Part shown: positions 1 through 10,815 of the stretch, in pieces
How positions within the stretch are numbered: the stretch's first letter is position 1
Layout of the letters: each line of letters starts with the position of its first letter
NCBI RefSeq assembly: GCF_000143415.4
Contig: NW_003314289.1
Span: 277,109-341,108 of the forward strand
From: Selaginella moellendorffii
Lineage: Eukaryota; Streptophyta; Lycopodiopsida; Selaginellales; Selaginellaceae
Reading direction: 5' to 3'
Length of the DNA: 64,000 bases
Position numbers and translations under genes: made by a program
Notes under the pieces: generated by a model
The model's input: only the letters and a program-made list of their open reading frames with translations
What the model was told of the DNA's origin: nothing
Databases searched by the model: none

Positions 1-3000
1 TTAGGACCAAAAGGAGGAGGAGGAAGTTTGGAGCAGAGACACAAATAACAAACAGCAACAGACAAAGTCTCGCCAATTATTAATTCTAACCATGGTTTTA
101 TTGTTGATGTCCAGGAATCAAAATATTTATAAGAAAAATATCCATCCAGCAGCCATCCACATCCTTTAACATAGCAATCGCCAACTAACCATAGCCAGAG
201 CTGGCAGATGCATACATGTATACACGCACACACACACACACACATACCAGTCCATCGCAAGAACCAATTAAGCTCTTAAAGCCTCTCCTGTAATGCTGTC
301 TGAGTTTGAATAACTGGAGACGATCTAGCAGAGAGGTGGCGGAAAAAGTATAATATTCTGGTGCTGGTGCTGTTTAGATCCTCTCCTCCTCTTTGTTTGT
401 TGAAATTTAGGGGGGTCATATGGGATTGAATTCCGGCCCAGGGCTTGCGAATGAGTTTAACAGGCACACGGTTGTTGGTTTGTGGGTGTGTGTGTGGTTG
501 TTGTTCAATGTTGTTGACGTTGTCATATCACATACGTCGCGGTCGGGATGCGTCAAAATCTCCCACTGTCGTGTTCGTGGAGGGGATGATAAGAAGCCCC
601 AAGGGTACACACTAACGCTTCATAGGTAGGAAAGATGAGATAATAATTCAGAAAAAATGAAATCAATTTATTTAGGAATATATATCAGCCAATGTAAGGA
701 AGAGAAACAGAAATACTAGATAGATACATAGGAAGTCATGTCAGCCCGCAGCAGCAGCTTTCACCGGCCGGACGGGCGGCGAATCCCCCAAACAAGTTAG
801 GAAAACATTGAGTGATACATTTTGAAGGTGGTGGGTGGCATGTCATGCATGCACACCTTTGGCCAGGGCAGGGCTGAGAAAAAACTCCATGGACCTATTT
901 CCTCTCTTTGAAGCCTGAAGACCAACCTGAACCCAGCGGAAAAAAAAAAAACAACGCATGCTTTCAACCATAGAGGCCATGAAATGAATTCTAGGCACCT
1001 AGCTACATATTGCACATATGATACAAGAACCATAACACTTGCGCAATGAAGCGCAATGCCGCAAACAACCAACAACAACAACAATTTTCCACCCGTCGTT
1101 TGTGTAACTTTTTTCTTGGCGGGGTGTATTTACTCCATGGCGAAATGCTCGTGGGTCTTGGACAACCCCTTCAATTGTTAGTTTTTTCTTCCTCCTTTTT
1201 CCTCCTTTTTTTTTCCGGGTTTGTATTTGTCCTGCTGGCCTTGAGAATCCACATTGAATTCAGCTTGACAAGAGAGAGGGCATTTGCTGCATTGAGCTTG
1301 CTTTTTGGGCCCAGAACCGACCCCTCCCCTCAAGTTGAAATCTTTTCTAGATTTCATTGAAATATGGATGTGTGTTTGTGTGTGTTGTTTTGTATGGTGG
1401 GTGGTGGTTGCTGAGCCACCATCTCCCATGCATTCCTCTGCTGCAATCTTGTTTATAGCACCAAGGAGACACAAAGGCTGTTGTGTCGCCAACTTTTCTC
1501 CCTTTGCAGTTTTCTCCCCTGCCCTAAAAAAAAAGATTGGTTGGCGCCACCACCTTTTCTCCCCCCCCCCTGGAGTGTGTTGTTCCTCGCTTCCTTGCGG
1601 GGTCTGACTATAAGGTAGGAGTTCATTGTGTGCGTGGGGTGTGTATAAATACGATATATATACGCATGATTGCGACGGCCCGGCTACTACATTTACACAA
1701 GATTGATACTTTTTCTTGAATTTTCTTTTCTTTTCTTTTGGCTGTGGTGTTCTTCTTCTCACTCTTCTGCTCTCTGTTCTTCTGCGCCTCTGTGTGCTGC
1801 TGCAATCTTCCTCCTCTCTGTGGTTCTGCGTCCGAGTGTAAATTTGGAATCGATGGAATCAGCTGGGTAGCCAATGTCATGGCACATCCGGCGTGGGAAT
1901 CGACCTTTCAATCGGCGCAAATAAAATTAATAAAACCGCGACATTGACAAATGAACTGCAGACCATCGCACTTACAAGGATCAGAAGACGAAGACGAGAA
2001 GAAGTCTGTTATACAGATTTTGTGAAAAACAAAACCTTTACCTCTCTATCTAATTTTTCTATTCCTTTTTGCCATTCAATACGTACAACTATTACAGTTA
2101 TTCGCCAATAATAATGTGACAGGCCTGCCTAGGGATAAAAAACGAACCACTCTCAATCTCTAAGATGGAGAGGTTTTCCTTGCTCATTGTCTTGTGGGGT
2201 TCTTCCGTACCACGCTCTGGGCCAAACAAAAATTCCAAGAGAGATGTTCCAAGGGCAGGCATGGGTGGTGGGGTGGCAAATGCAAAATGGTGGCAGCAGT
2301 GATGCATCATAAGTTTTGTGCTGGGCTTGTGTGTGTGTGTGCCATGCATCTTGTGGACTTTTGATGAGAACAAGGGGCCTTTGGCCCCCACATACACACA
2401 CACACACGGGTCCTTTCTTTGGCTCACAGACAAAGCACAAGGGGGCCTCCGTACACTCCCCCCTCATGATACCCAACAAATTTTATCACCAAATACTGAA
2501 CCTTTTTCCGTTGAAAACTTGCTGGCCACATATCTTAAGTTTTTATTAAGTTTCTATGATCACGGGCAGATTTTGCGCGTAGGGAGACGTAATCGCGTGT
2601 GTGACAATTCCAGTTCCCCAATCGGACTATCTCAAAGATGGCGGGCTCTTTCTTTTCAAAGATTCCCAGCCTGTTAATAAGTTTAAAGAGAAACAGCCAT
2701 TTGGAGCGGCTGGTTCTTAGTTGCGCTCTCTCTCTCTCTCTCACGTTGCGATCGGTGATCGCCACCGCCAAGTTTGAGTTTGAGTTTCTTTGTCTGCGTG
2801 GAGAGATCTTCGTGGGTCCAAGAGATCTCGGGCTGTCGTGCACGATGGACACCGCCATTTTTGCGTTTGTGGGCTGCATGCTTGTACACTTGTTCTGGTT
2901 CTGGTTCGTAGTACGCTCCCTTCAACCCCAGGGAGAGGATTTGAGACTGTGTAAACCGAGAAACTTTCGCAGTTGGCTTCACTTCTCTGCCGACAGTTCC

Positions 3001-3896
3001 ATCGTTTCTGTGGGAATCGTTGAAATTTTGGCGGTCGGGCTCGAGTGTGAAAATGCTCAGAATATGTTATGTTTGTTTACCTCTTGTTGTCACTCATTTG
3101 AAAAACTTGAGTGGAAGAAGCCTCAAACTCGGGACAAACATCTTCTTGGGCAACGAACAGTGTGAATTTGACAAGTGGAGTCGCACTGACGAGGCCATGG
3201 AGAGACCTCGAAGCTTTTGGAGTTTTCAACGCATTGCTCGTTTGGCTCCAGCGAAAACGTTGCGTGGGGTTTTTTAGTTTTCAATGATCCTGGCTGGGAT
3301 TGGCAATTTGGCACTGGTCTCGATCGCAAAAACATCTCCGACTTTCAACATCATGTCAATTCTCCCATCGTTCTTTAGCATTGAATTCTCGACACACACT
3401 TTCCAAACGGAAAAACGAAGAAAAACCCGATGGATCTTGTTTCCATGTAAGAAAAGAAAACTAGAAGAGAGTTTCAAAGAGTTGGCAACAACTAAGAAAG
3501 TGACCTATTGCCTTTTTGCATCAGCAAGAGAGGCCAAGTTTTTTTCACATTGAACAGTCAAAAGAAGCTTCTAGCGTCCGTGTACGGCAATGTACTGGTC
3601 AAAGTCAGGTCAATGTCAATGGCGTAGTCAAAAACGTTGGTATCATGGAGCTGGTCAACGTTTCCCGGCTTTTCCTTGCACAAACTCGCATGATTCCTCA
3701 ACAAGACCAACTATTCTAGTGTTATTTATGTATATATCATCCGCCACCCTCGTTCCATCTGATTTCTCAACCATTCTAATGCTATTTATTTATACGAGTC
3801 CGGCACCCTCGTTTCACCACCAATTTACAAGTTCGCCACCTTTCATTTCACTGTACAAAATAATGCGTGATCGATCGCTCCCTTGTCCAGCCAGAG
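1..3896. other. Gene-poor stretch, no recognised gene
   Basis: No reading frame here resembles a known family, and the open frames are short and lie in low-complexity pyrimidine-rich DNA. What can be seen: a (CA)n run at about 227-244; a TATA-like motif TATAAATA at 1644-1651 followed by CT-rich DNA that could be a plus-strand leader; a cluster of GTCA cores at 3556-3658; and two diverged direct repeats of about 45 bp at 3711-3755 and 3771-3815. The stretch may hold the control region of a gene to the left, or a non-coding transcript, but nothing proves it. Confidence 0.5.
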
Positions 3897-5594
3897 CTAC
3901 GCGTGGTTGGAAATATAGACCGAGTAAGCGAGCAAGCCGAGGCCGAGAATGTAAGTAGTGGCGGCCGGAAGATCCACCTTGCCGCTGCTCTCGTGATCGC
4001 CGCTAGCTTGCGAGGCCGGCGAGGACGACGAGAGCTCCCCTATCATCTGCCAAGCCTTGCTCTCGCTCTCCTCGGCAGCGTCTTTGGCCTCCTCGAGCGC
4101 CGAGTCGAGCGCCTCAACCTGTTCCTTGAGCTTGCCGAGCTGTTCTTCCGCCGCCGTCGCCACCGTCGTCGATCGAGCTCCCAGCTCCCTGGCTTTCATC
4201 TCCAGCGTCTTGCTCACCTCCACCGATCGCGCCTTGTCCTCAGCCAGCTCCGGCAGCAATCCAGACAGTGCTAGAACTTGCTCATGTCCCTTCTTGGCAT
4301 TCTCGTGGAGGATGTGGATGGAGGCTTTGATGGCCTCCATCCCTCCGGACGCGGCCTCCTTTTGGATCTTGGCCTTGATCGCTGCGTCCCTCTCGGCTTT
4401 GACGAAGCTCAGCTCGTTCTCCAAGCTCCGGACCCTGGCGTCGAACAGCTCTATGTTGCTCTTGAGTAGCTTCTCCTGCTTCTCCAGCCGGCCCGAGTAC
4501 TCGCTGGCGGACTTGAGAGCCTTCTCCAGCCTCACGACGTCGGCCTTGAACTTGGTCTCGTCGGCCCGGCAATTGTCGATCACCATCTTCGCCTCGGTGG
4601 CTTCTTCCCTGGCTTTGATCACCGTTGCTGTGAGTTTCTTGAGCTCTTTCTTCAGCATGTCCTTGCATGCCTGGAGGCTGTGGAGTTCCATCTGCTTGAC
4701 GATCTCCTGGACCTCGAAGCTCGCATCGTTCTTGGACATCCTGGCCAAGTTCCGGTTGAGCCCGTCGATCTGCTGCACCACCGAAGCCACCGTCGACTCC
4801 GCCTCGTCCGCTCGCTTGGCCGTCTCCCGGAGCTTCTTGTTGATCTCCAGCAGCTGGTTCTCCAGGAATCCCTTGTCCTCCTGGAGGTACTGCTTCTCCG
4901 ACTCGAGGATGCTCTTGGCTTTCGCCAAAGATGTCATCATCGAGTCCTTAGCGCAGATCTGGATGCGTGTGTCGTCAACCTGGCTGCTTAAGTTGGAGTT
5001 CTCGTGGACGAGCTCGTGAGTCTTGGCCAGGATGGTGCTCAAGTCGTCCTCGAGCTGCGAGGCCCGAGCAGCGAGGCTGCTCTTGTCTTTGCACAACACC
5101 CGGACTTCTTTCGAGAGGAACTCGTTCTCCTCCGTGAGGCTGGCGATCTTCTCCTTCTTCTCGATCGACGGGAGCTTTCTCGGGCTGGGAGTGACGACAG
5201 AGCCTCGCTTGTTGCTGCCAGTGCCTCCTCCTCCTCCGGACGAAGCGATGCTCGTGCGGTGCTGCCAAGTCTCGAAGTACTGCGTGTTCTTCGAGAGCCT
5301 CCTGTTGTAGGGAGTGAGCGCTGGGTGCTCATACTTTTTCGGCGACATCTCTCGCGGGCTGAGAGTCTGGAGAGCGCTGTCGTTGCTCTCGCGACCGTTG
5401 TTTATACTCGGTCCGTTGGTAGCACTCTCGCTGGTGGTGGTGGTGGCGGCCGCGGCCGCGGCCGCGGCGTTGTGATCACTACTGTCTGATGGAAGTGAAG
5501 CTCCTCCCCCTCCCCCTCCTCCTCCTCCTCCTCCCCCGGGATCTAGCATTGTTCCTTCCATCGCAGCATCACCCTGGGGCATGATCCTGTCCAA
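3897..5594 (-). CDS. Tail-anchored long coiled-coil protein
   Basis: A single-exon frame of 565 residues. The N-terminal ~60 residues are low complexity (a run of about 12 Gly near residue 21-32, then a run of Ala). A basic Ser/Pro-rich part with 'TPSPRKLPS' follows. From about residue 150 to 520 the sequence is an almost unbroken heptad-rich coiled coil full of E, K, L and A. The last ~20 residues form one hydrophobic segment ('YILGLGLLAYSVYIS') ending in SNHA, the layout of a C-tail-anchored membrane protein facing the cytosol. Proteins with this layout in plants tether the nuclear envelope, peroxisomes, mitochondria or ER; I do not recognise the exact family, so organelle and partner are unknown. 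The ATG at 5594 is the first in frame. An AACCCTAAAA telo-box lies about 145 bp upstream. The downstream gene is unrelated. Confidence 0.85.
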   Translation of the reverse strand: MDRIMPQGDAAMEGTMLDPGGGGGGGGGGGGASLPSDSSDHNAAAAAAAATTTTSESATNGPSINNGRESNDSALQTLSPREMSPKKYEHPALTPYNRRLSKNTQYFETWQHRTSIASSGGGGGTGSNKRGSVVTPSPRKLPSIEKKEKIASLTEENEFLSKEVRVLCKDKSSLAARASQLEDDLSTILAKTHELVHENSNLSSQVDDTRIQICAKDSMMTSLAKAKSILESEKQYLQEDKGFLENQLLEINKKLRETAKRADEAESTVASVVQQIDGLNRNLARMSKNDASFEVQEIVKQMELHSLQACKDMLKKELKKLTATVIKAREEATEAKMVIDNCRADETKFKADVVRLEKALKSASEYSGRLEKQEKLLKSNIELFDARVRSLENELSFVKAERDAAIKAKIQKEAASGGMEAIKASIHILHENAKKGHEQVLALSGLLPELAEDKARSVEVSKTLEMKARELGARSTTVATAAEEQLGKLKEQVEALDSALEEAKDAAEESESKAWQMIGELSSSSPASQASGDHESSGKVDLPAATTYILGLGLLAYSVYISNHA

Positions 5595-6642
5595 AGGAAG
5601 AAAAAATGCTTGAACTGGAGATCTACACAGCTAGAATCGCAGAGCAAAGAGAGCGATAGAGAGATTTCTTTCTAGAACAATCACTGGCCAGAGAAAGAGG
5701 AGAAAGAATGCCGGGAAAAAGAGGGAGCTGCCCCAAGAACCCTAAAATCGCACTCCAGCACTCACCAGATCGCCTAGTCGCGGCCGAAAGAGCTGAGTCC
5801 ACCTCCTCCCGCGCTCCCGCGCTCCGCAAACACGTCATCCAACGGACACCATGGCGAAGGGACGCCAACTGGCCTCCCTTTAGGGCATCATGCGAGTTTA
5901 TTTAGGGTTAGTGTTTGCCATATACGTACAGCATTAAATTTATGTTATGTTAAGTGCTATCATTCATTTGGCTGAAGCATGAGACTGGTGGAAACGTACC
6001 TTTTCCTCTGCTTCATTGAATCAATGACAGCACAGCCCTTTGGAAGTATGGTCTGGCTGTGCCAACATCAAGATGGAATCCAATGCTAGAACATTGTTAA
6101 CCATGATGTTGCTGGAGAAAGTGAGTGGGTTGTAGCTTCTCAACCTTTGATATTTCCAGAAATAGTACAGAATTGTTAGAAACATCCCATACATATGCTT
6201 TGGAAGAAACCTCCAACCTTGAGGTCCTCAGCTCTCTTCCCATTGACATCAACAGGACATGAGTTCTAGCATGTTTGAAGCGCTGTGCACCTGGAAAATC
6301 TTGAAGATAGCATTGGCATCCTTGTGGCTGAATGAACATCTGAATAGATATTTCTTACTCACTGCAAACTGTGGAAAAAAGTTATGTAGATGTTTGTTTT
6401 GATTTTTAGATCCTTGCAAACTTAATTTTTCTCCACTAGATATATGGTTTGTTTACAATAGCATATAGATAGATAACAACTTGCATGGTACTTTTGGGGG
6501 ACTGAGTGCTTGCAAGACTACTTCATCAAGAGAACAAGAAAGAGTGAACATTGCATCCATGTAGATAAGGTCCCATGCTTCATAGTTGGGCACATGTGGA
6601 CTTCATAAAATCTAATGCATGTATTACCTTTATAAATTATTG
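5595..6642. other. Intergenic, possible gene relics
   Basis: The first 300 bases are the likely leader and promoter of the coiled-coil gene. Between about 5950 and 6400 the minus strand carries several short open stretches in different frames (the longest is 80 codons at 6097-6339) separated by stops. They read like worn exons of an unidentified gene. AT content rises towards the inverted repeat that starts near 6643. Confidence 0.3.
5738..5747 (-). promoter_or_regulatory. Telo-box upstream of coiled-coil gene
   Basis: AACCCTAAAA lies about 145 bp upstream of the minus-strand coiled-coil start. Telo-boxes are known in plant promoters and leaders of growth-related and housekeeping genes; its use here is inferred from position. 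A second copy (TTTAGGGTTA) lies at 5901-5910. Confidence 0.4.
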
Positions 6643-7096
6643 CACTCCATGTGTGTTTTTTCCCTATATATTTCTAATACAAGTGTTTAATTATTTAATA
6701 TCGTATTCCAATAATAAGCCATTACGTAATATAGCCCTACTTTTTTCCAGCTGTATTTTATATATTAGAGAATTATAAACTTCTATTTTAAGGCACATGC
6801 CATGAAGCCATGTCAAATTTCTATTTGAAGACGTGTCAACATAATATTAAGAAAAATGTAAAGAGAACTAACAATTAGTTGTAGTATAAAAGAAGGATGT
6901 TTTGATTCATAACACAATCTGAAATTGATTAAATATGGCTTACAGTTATATTTTATTCTTTGCATTTGTAAGTTTAATTCTAACTGTAGAAGCAAGACTT
7001 AAAACGAATCTTGTTCAAGTCATAATGAGTGTAAAGGGGATATTGCTTGTTTTGATGGCATTTGTAAAGATGATTTTGATATGGATACAAATTTAT
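6643..7096 (+). repeat. Left arm of inverted repeat flanking gap
   Basis: This arm is the diverged reverse complement of about 7197-7735. Shared landmarks, read inwards, are 'GCACTCCATG', 'TATTTCTAATA', 'GGCACATGCCATGAAGC', a shared stretch before the peptide ATG, and the peptide gene itself. Substitutions and small indels separate the arms, so it is not one sequence simply assembled twice. No similarity is seen outside 6643 or 7735. The loop lies in the 100-N gap. Confidence 0.8.
6935..7096 (+). pseudogene. Broken copy of Cys-rich secreted peptide gene
   Basis: The start, signal peptide and first mature residues (MAYSYILFFAF...VEARLKT) match the intact copy at 7215-7448 on the other strand. 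A 7-base deletion right after the codons for RLKT removes the first Cys codon region and shifts the frame, so all downstream Cys codons are lost from the reading frame. The DNA after the deletion still matches the intact copy closely until the gap begins. The copy is therefore frame-broken, and its 3' end is missing in the gap. A base-calling error in one arm could also explain the shift. Confidence 0.7.
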
Positions 7097-7196
7097 NNNN
7101 NNNNNNNNNNNNNNNNNNNNNNNNNNNNNNNNNNNNNNNNNNNNNNNNNNNNNNNNNNNNNNNNNNNNNNNNNNNNNNNNNNNNNNNNNNNNNNNN
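7097..7196. other. Assembly gap of 100 N
   Basis: Exactly 100 undetermined bases, the conventional length for a gap of unknown size, at the centre of the inverted repeat. Palindromic DNA is hard to clone and to sequence across, so the real loop may be much longer than 100 bases. Confidence 0.95.
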
Positions 7197-7735
7197 AATG
7201 CCCATCACCAGTACTCACACCCCCACCAATGCCCCACCACCAACACCCCCACTACCACCACCACCATTGTTACTAGGACATAAATTTGTATCCATATCAG
7301 GATCATCTTTACAAATGCCATCAAAACAAGCAATATCCCCTTTACACTCATTATGATTTGAACAAGATTCACCACATGTTTTAAGTCTTGCTTCTACAGC
7401 TAGAATTAAACTTATAAATGCAAAGAATAAAATATAACTGTAAGCCATATTTAATCAATAAAAAATTTCAGATTGTGTTATGAATCAAAACATCTTTCTT
7501 TTATACTACAGCTAATTGTTAGTTCTTTTCATATTTCCTTAATATTATGTTGACACTTGTTTTCAAATAGAAATTTTACATAGCTTCATGGCATGTGCCT
7601 TAAAATCTAATATATAAAATACAGACACCAAATGGCTCATTATTAGAATATACTATTAGAAATATAAAGCCTTTAGCTTAAGCATGTAATCTATCTATAT
7701 TACATGGCATAAGCCCTACTAGTCCATGGAGTGCA
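7197..7735 (-). repeat. Right arm of inverted repeat flanking gap
   Basis: Reverse-complement partner of 6643-7096, somewhat longer because of indels and because it runs further into the peptide gene's 3' part. It carries the intact version of the peptide gene and its upstream region, including 'GTAGTATAAAAGAAAGATG'-like sequence with a TATAAA motif about 60-70 bp before the start (the reverse strand of the stretch near 7500-7510). Confidence 0.8.
7215..7448 (-). CDS. Small secreted Cys-rich peptide, intact copy
   Basis: Predicted 77-residue protein. Residues 1-20 (MAYSYILFFAFISLILAVEA) form a clear signal peptide with a VEA-type cleavage site. The mature part starts RLKTCGES and has six Cys with spacing C-x3-C-x5-C-x5-C-x4-C-x10-C, followed by a flexible Gly-rich tail (GGGGSGGVGGG). 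Six Cys in about 33 residues suggests a disulfide-knotted apoplastic peptide of the knottin or defence/signalling kind. The spacing does not match any family I can name with confidence, so the activity is unknown. A TATAAA motif stands upstream. It is unusually AT-rich next to its GC-rich neighbours. The mirror copy across the gap is frame-broken. The stop codon lies 18 bases from the gap. Confidence 0.65.
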   Translation of the reverse strand: MAYSYILFFAFISLILAVEARLKTCGESCSNHNECKGDIACFDGICKDDPDMDTNLCPSNNGGGGSGGVGGGALVGV

Positions 7736-8250
7736 GTGAGAGCAATGAAAGTGAGATGGTCTCCAGCGATCCGCAAGGCAAGAAGGAGGAGAAGAAGGAG
7801 CAGCTATGAGAGATTAATGCAGACAAGCACGGCTACTCCCACAGTGTTTACTGGGTCCATGGCAATGTGTATCATACGAGAACTAAGTTCTTTCTCATTA
7901 CCAGTTTCTTGGAAGGTGAGTGATAAAGAATTTTTCTTATCATCCCTTCCTCATGCATGGCAGTATTAACCGATGGTGCAAATTGATCCCAGGAATGGAG
8001 ATGCAATCTTCTTTAGATCAATGCCTAGGTATTGTTTGTTACCCTTTATTTTATAACTTTTAAAGTACACCTGATCACCAACGGCCAGATGTTTTGAAAA
8101 ATACTTGAAATTTATCTTCTTGTCGCAGAGCTTTGCCTAATCCAGTTGATAGATTCGTGGCGGCGGCGAGGAAGGCGCTGATGAGCTGAGCGCCAAGCGA
8201 ACAGGATTCTGGAACATCGCTTCTAGGGTTTCATCGTCCGGCTTTGCTAG
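7736..8250 (+). other. Intergenic with exon-like relic
   Basis: At about 7830-7914 one plus frame reads DKHGYSHSVYWVHGNVYH and onwards, and ends at a good splice donor (AAG|GTGAGT). The same frame carries a stop just upstream, near 7810. This looks like an exon of a worn gene that I cannot identify. The last ~100 bases are the leader of the receptor kinase, with TAGGGTTT at 8224-8231. Confidence 0.3.
8224..8231 (+). promoter_or_regulatory. Telo-box before receptor-kinase start
   Basis: TAGGGTTT lies 20 bases before the ATG at 8251. The same short motif recurs near the starts of other genes in this window. Confidence 0.4.
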
Positions 8251-10815
8251 ATGAGGAGCTGGGCCTTTTGCGCGATCGTCGTCCTGTTCCTACATTCCGT
8301 GCAAGCGTTGTCTTCGGATGGTTAGAGCTCTCTTCTCTGGGTCCTTCTTGTTCTCGTTCTCTCGCTATCTATCTCTCTACCTATCTATCTTCGTTTAACT
8401 GGATTCTTCTTATTCGCACTCTCTTCTCCTATCGCAGGGATCGCATTGCTCGCATTTAAAGAGGGCATACAAGAAGCGCAGTTTCTTCTCGGCGATTGGA
8501 GACGAAGCGATGCGACGCCGTGCAACTGGACTGGAGTCGAGTGTAATGGAGAAACTGGGCGCGTAGAGACTTTGTAAGTCTTGTCCCTTCCTTTGATCGC
8601 TAAATGAGCGTTTACTCTCGGCTAGAAACCTTCCTCGATTCCATCTGGTGGGAGTGATTTCTCCGGAGATTGGAAAGCTCAGCAAACTGCGAAGGCTGTA
8701 AGTTTTTCGTTTGTTCTTTCCGGACAAAAATATAGAACGTCTTTGAATGAACAGGGGATTGCATAACAACATGATCTCCGGTAAAATACCTCCAAGCCTT
8801 GGCAACTGCAGCGATCTACGGGCAGTGTAAGCTTAGCATTTTTTTTCTAGAGTTTTTGGAAGTAAGATTTCGTTGTACAGATACCTGCGAGACAATCTTC
8901 TAAGTGGCTCGTTGCCTGCGGAACTGGGGAGGCTTAAGAATCTGAAAGTGTTGTAAGTTTCTTGCTGACTTTGTTCTCTCATGCCTCTGGTTTTCACGAA
9001 ACCAGGCTTGCTGCAGCGACGTGTCGGAGAACTCGCTCACTGGACCAATTCCAGCTTCCATGGAAAGACTAAACGATCTTGTGTTCTTGTAAGTTTTCCC
9101 AAGGAAAGAAAACACGATTGTGTTAATCCGTCTATCTCGAGTCTCGCAGAAACGTTTCCAACAATTTTCTTACTGGGAGCGTCACTGGTCTTGCAAAGTT
9201 TTCAAACAGATCGTAAGTTTGTATCTGCATCTAGATTTGGCTCTTACATGATCTCTCCAGTTTTTTCGGTAATCCCGGGCTGTGTGGGCAGCAGCTCAAC
9301 AAGAGCTGTGAAGTTGGAAAATCGGTCAATGGTATGTCATCTCTAGATTTTTTTTTTTAAAAGTTCGAACATGAAATACAGGTTCTAAGATGTCAAAACT
9401 TTCGAGAAACCTGCTGATAAGTGCACTTGGAACTGTGACCGCATCGCTGCTCTTTGCGCTAGTATGCTTCTGGGGATTTCTCTTCTACAACAAATTCAAC
9501 GCAACAAAGGCCTGCATTCCTCAGCAGCCGGAACCATCCGCAGGTCAGCTCCAGTTTCTTCTTTTCGCAACACTTTGGACTCACAAACTAATATAACAGC
9601 AAAGCTCGTTTTGTTCCATGGAGGACTACCGTATACACTGAAAGAAGTCATCACCAAGATCGAGCGGCTGGATTACAAAGACATAATCGGAGCTGGCGGT
9701 TTCGGAACGGTGTACAAGCTCTGCATGGACGAAGACTGCGTGTTTGCGGTGAAAAAAGTTGGAAGATCCAGCGACGGTTCCATCTCCGAGAGGCGTCTGG
9801 AGAAAGAGCTCGACGTCCTGGGGAGCATCCAGCACCGCAACCTCGTCTCGCTAAAAGGCTACTGCAACGCACCGACGGCAAGACTCCTTATAACCGATTT
9901 CATGCCTCTCGGAAGCCTGGACGAGCACCTCCATGGTAATATCATCTTCTTCTCTTTTGCCGTTTTTCTTGTTTCGAGCATCTTTCACGAAAACTTTGCG
10001 TCGTTTCCTGGCAGAGAGACACGCAAAGGATTCTCTGATGACATGGGAGGCTCGTCTTAACATAGCAATCGGCACTGCCAGAGGCCTGGGCCATCTGCAC
10101 CACCGCTGCGTGCCTCCAATAATCCACCGCGACATTAAGTCGAGCAACGTACTTCTGGATAGGAATCTGGAGGCTTGTGTGTCCGACTTTGGGCTGGCCA
10201 GGCTTCTCGAGGAGAACGATTCCCAGGTGACAACAATCGTTGCCGGGACATTTGGCTATCTCGCACCAGGTACAAATAGTTTTTTGTTTCAAGCTCTTCT
10301 TCTCTTTCGTTTTCGTTTTCTTCTTCTTTTCTCATGCTCGAGAGATTGTTTTTGTGTTTTCAAAGAGTACATGCAGTCCGGGAGAGCCACCGAGAAGTCG
10401 GACGTCTACAGCTATGGCGTTGTGCTGCTCGAGCTTCTGAGCGGGAAGAGGCCAACGGACGTTTGCTTCACTGCCAAAGGACTCAACATTGTTGGCTGGG
10501 TACGTAAAAGAGGAAGTTTTTTTTTTCATACTCATACTCAAAAGAGTGTTTTTCTTTTCTTTTTTTTCTGTCTAGGCGAGTGCGATGATGCTTCAGAACA
10601 GGTGCCTGGAGATCTTTGATCCACACTGCCGAGGAGCTCAACTCGAAAGCATGGAAGCTGTGCTGGAGGTGGCGGCGATGTGCATCCATCCCCGGCCCGA
10701 GTGCCGTCCAAGCATGGCCACCGTCGCGGAAATCCTCCAAGAACATCACCACTCTCTTTGCTCCAGCACCGAAGAAGATGGATCCTGCGCTTCAGAGTTT
10801 TCGCTCAAGCTGTGA
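8251..10815 (+). CDS. FEI: FEI-type LRR receptor-like Ser/Thr kinase
   Basis: Thirteen exons (8251-8320, 8438-8573, 8626-8697, 8755-8826, 8881-8952, 9017-9088, 9150-9212, 9261-9331, 9382-9543, 9600-9935, 10015-10269, 10366-10499, 10576-10815) give 584 residues, close to FEI1/FEI2 length. Order: signal peptide; LRR N-terminal cap with '[12 protein letters not shown]'; about five LRRs, four of them on separate 72-base exons; a membrane segment; and a kinase domain. Kinase landmarks are the Gly loop [10 protein letters not shown], the Lys in FAVKK, catalytic [18 protein letters not shown], and [10 protein letters not shown] followed by [18 protein letters not shown]. The RD motif is intact, so it should be active. 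FEI kinases act at the plasma membrane in cell-wall and cellulose control; this role is inferred from similarity. The C-terminal tail after the kinase is short. Confidence 0.93.

Noticed and set aside
2638-3165. A 175-codon plus-strand frame starting MAGSFFSKIPSLL
   Set aside because: It has odd composition, runs through CT repeats, and shows no known motif, splice support or homologous block.
4057-5019. A 320-codon open frame on the plus strand
   Set aside because: It lies wholly antisense to the coiled-coil gene, and its Ser/Leu-rich content is what the reverse of Lys/Glu-rich codons gives.
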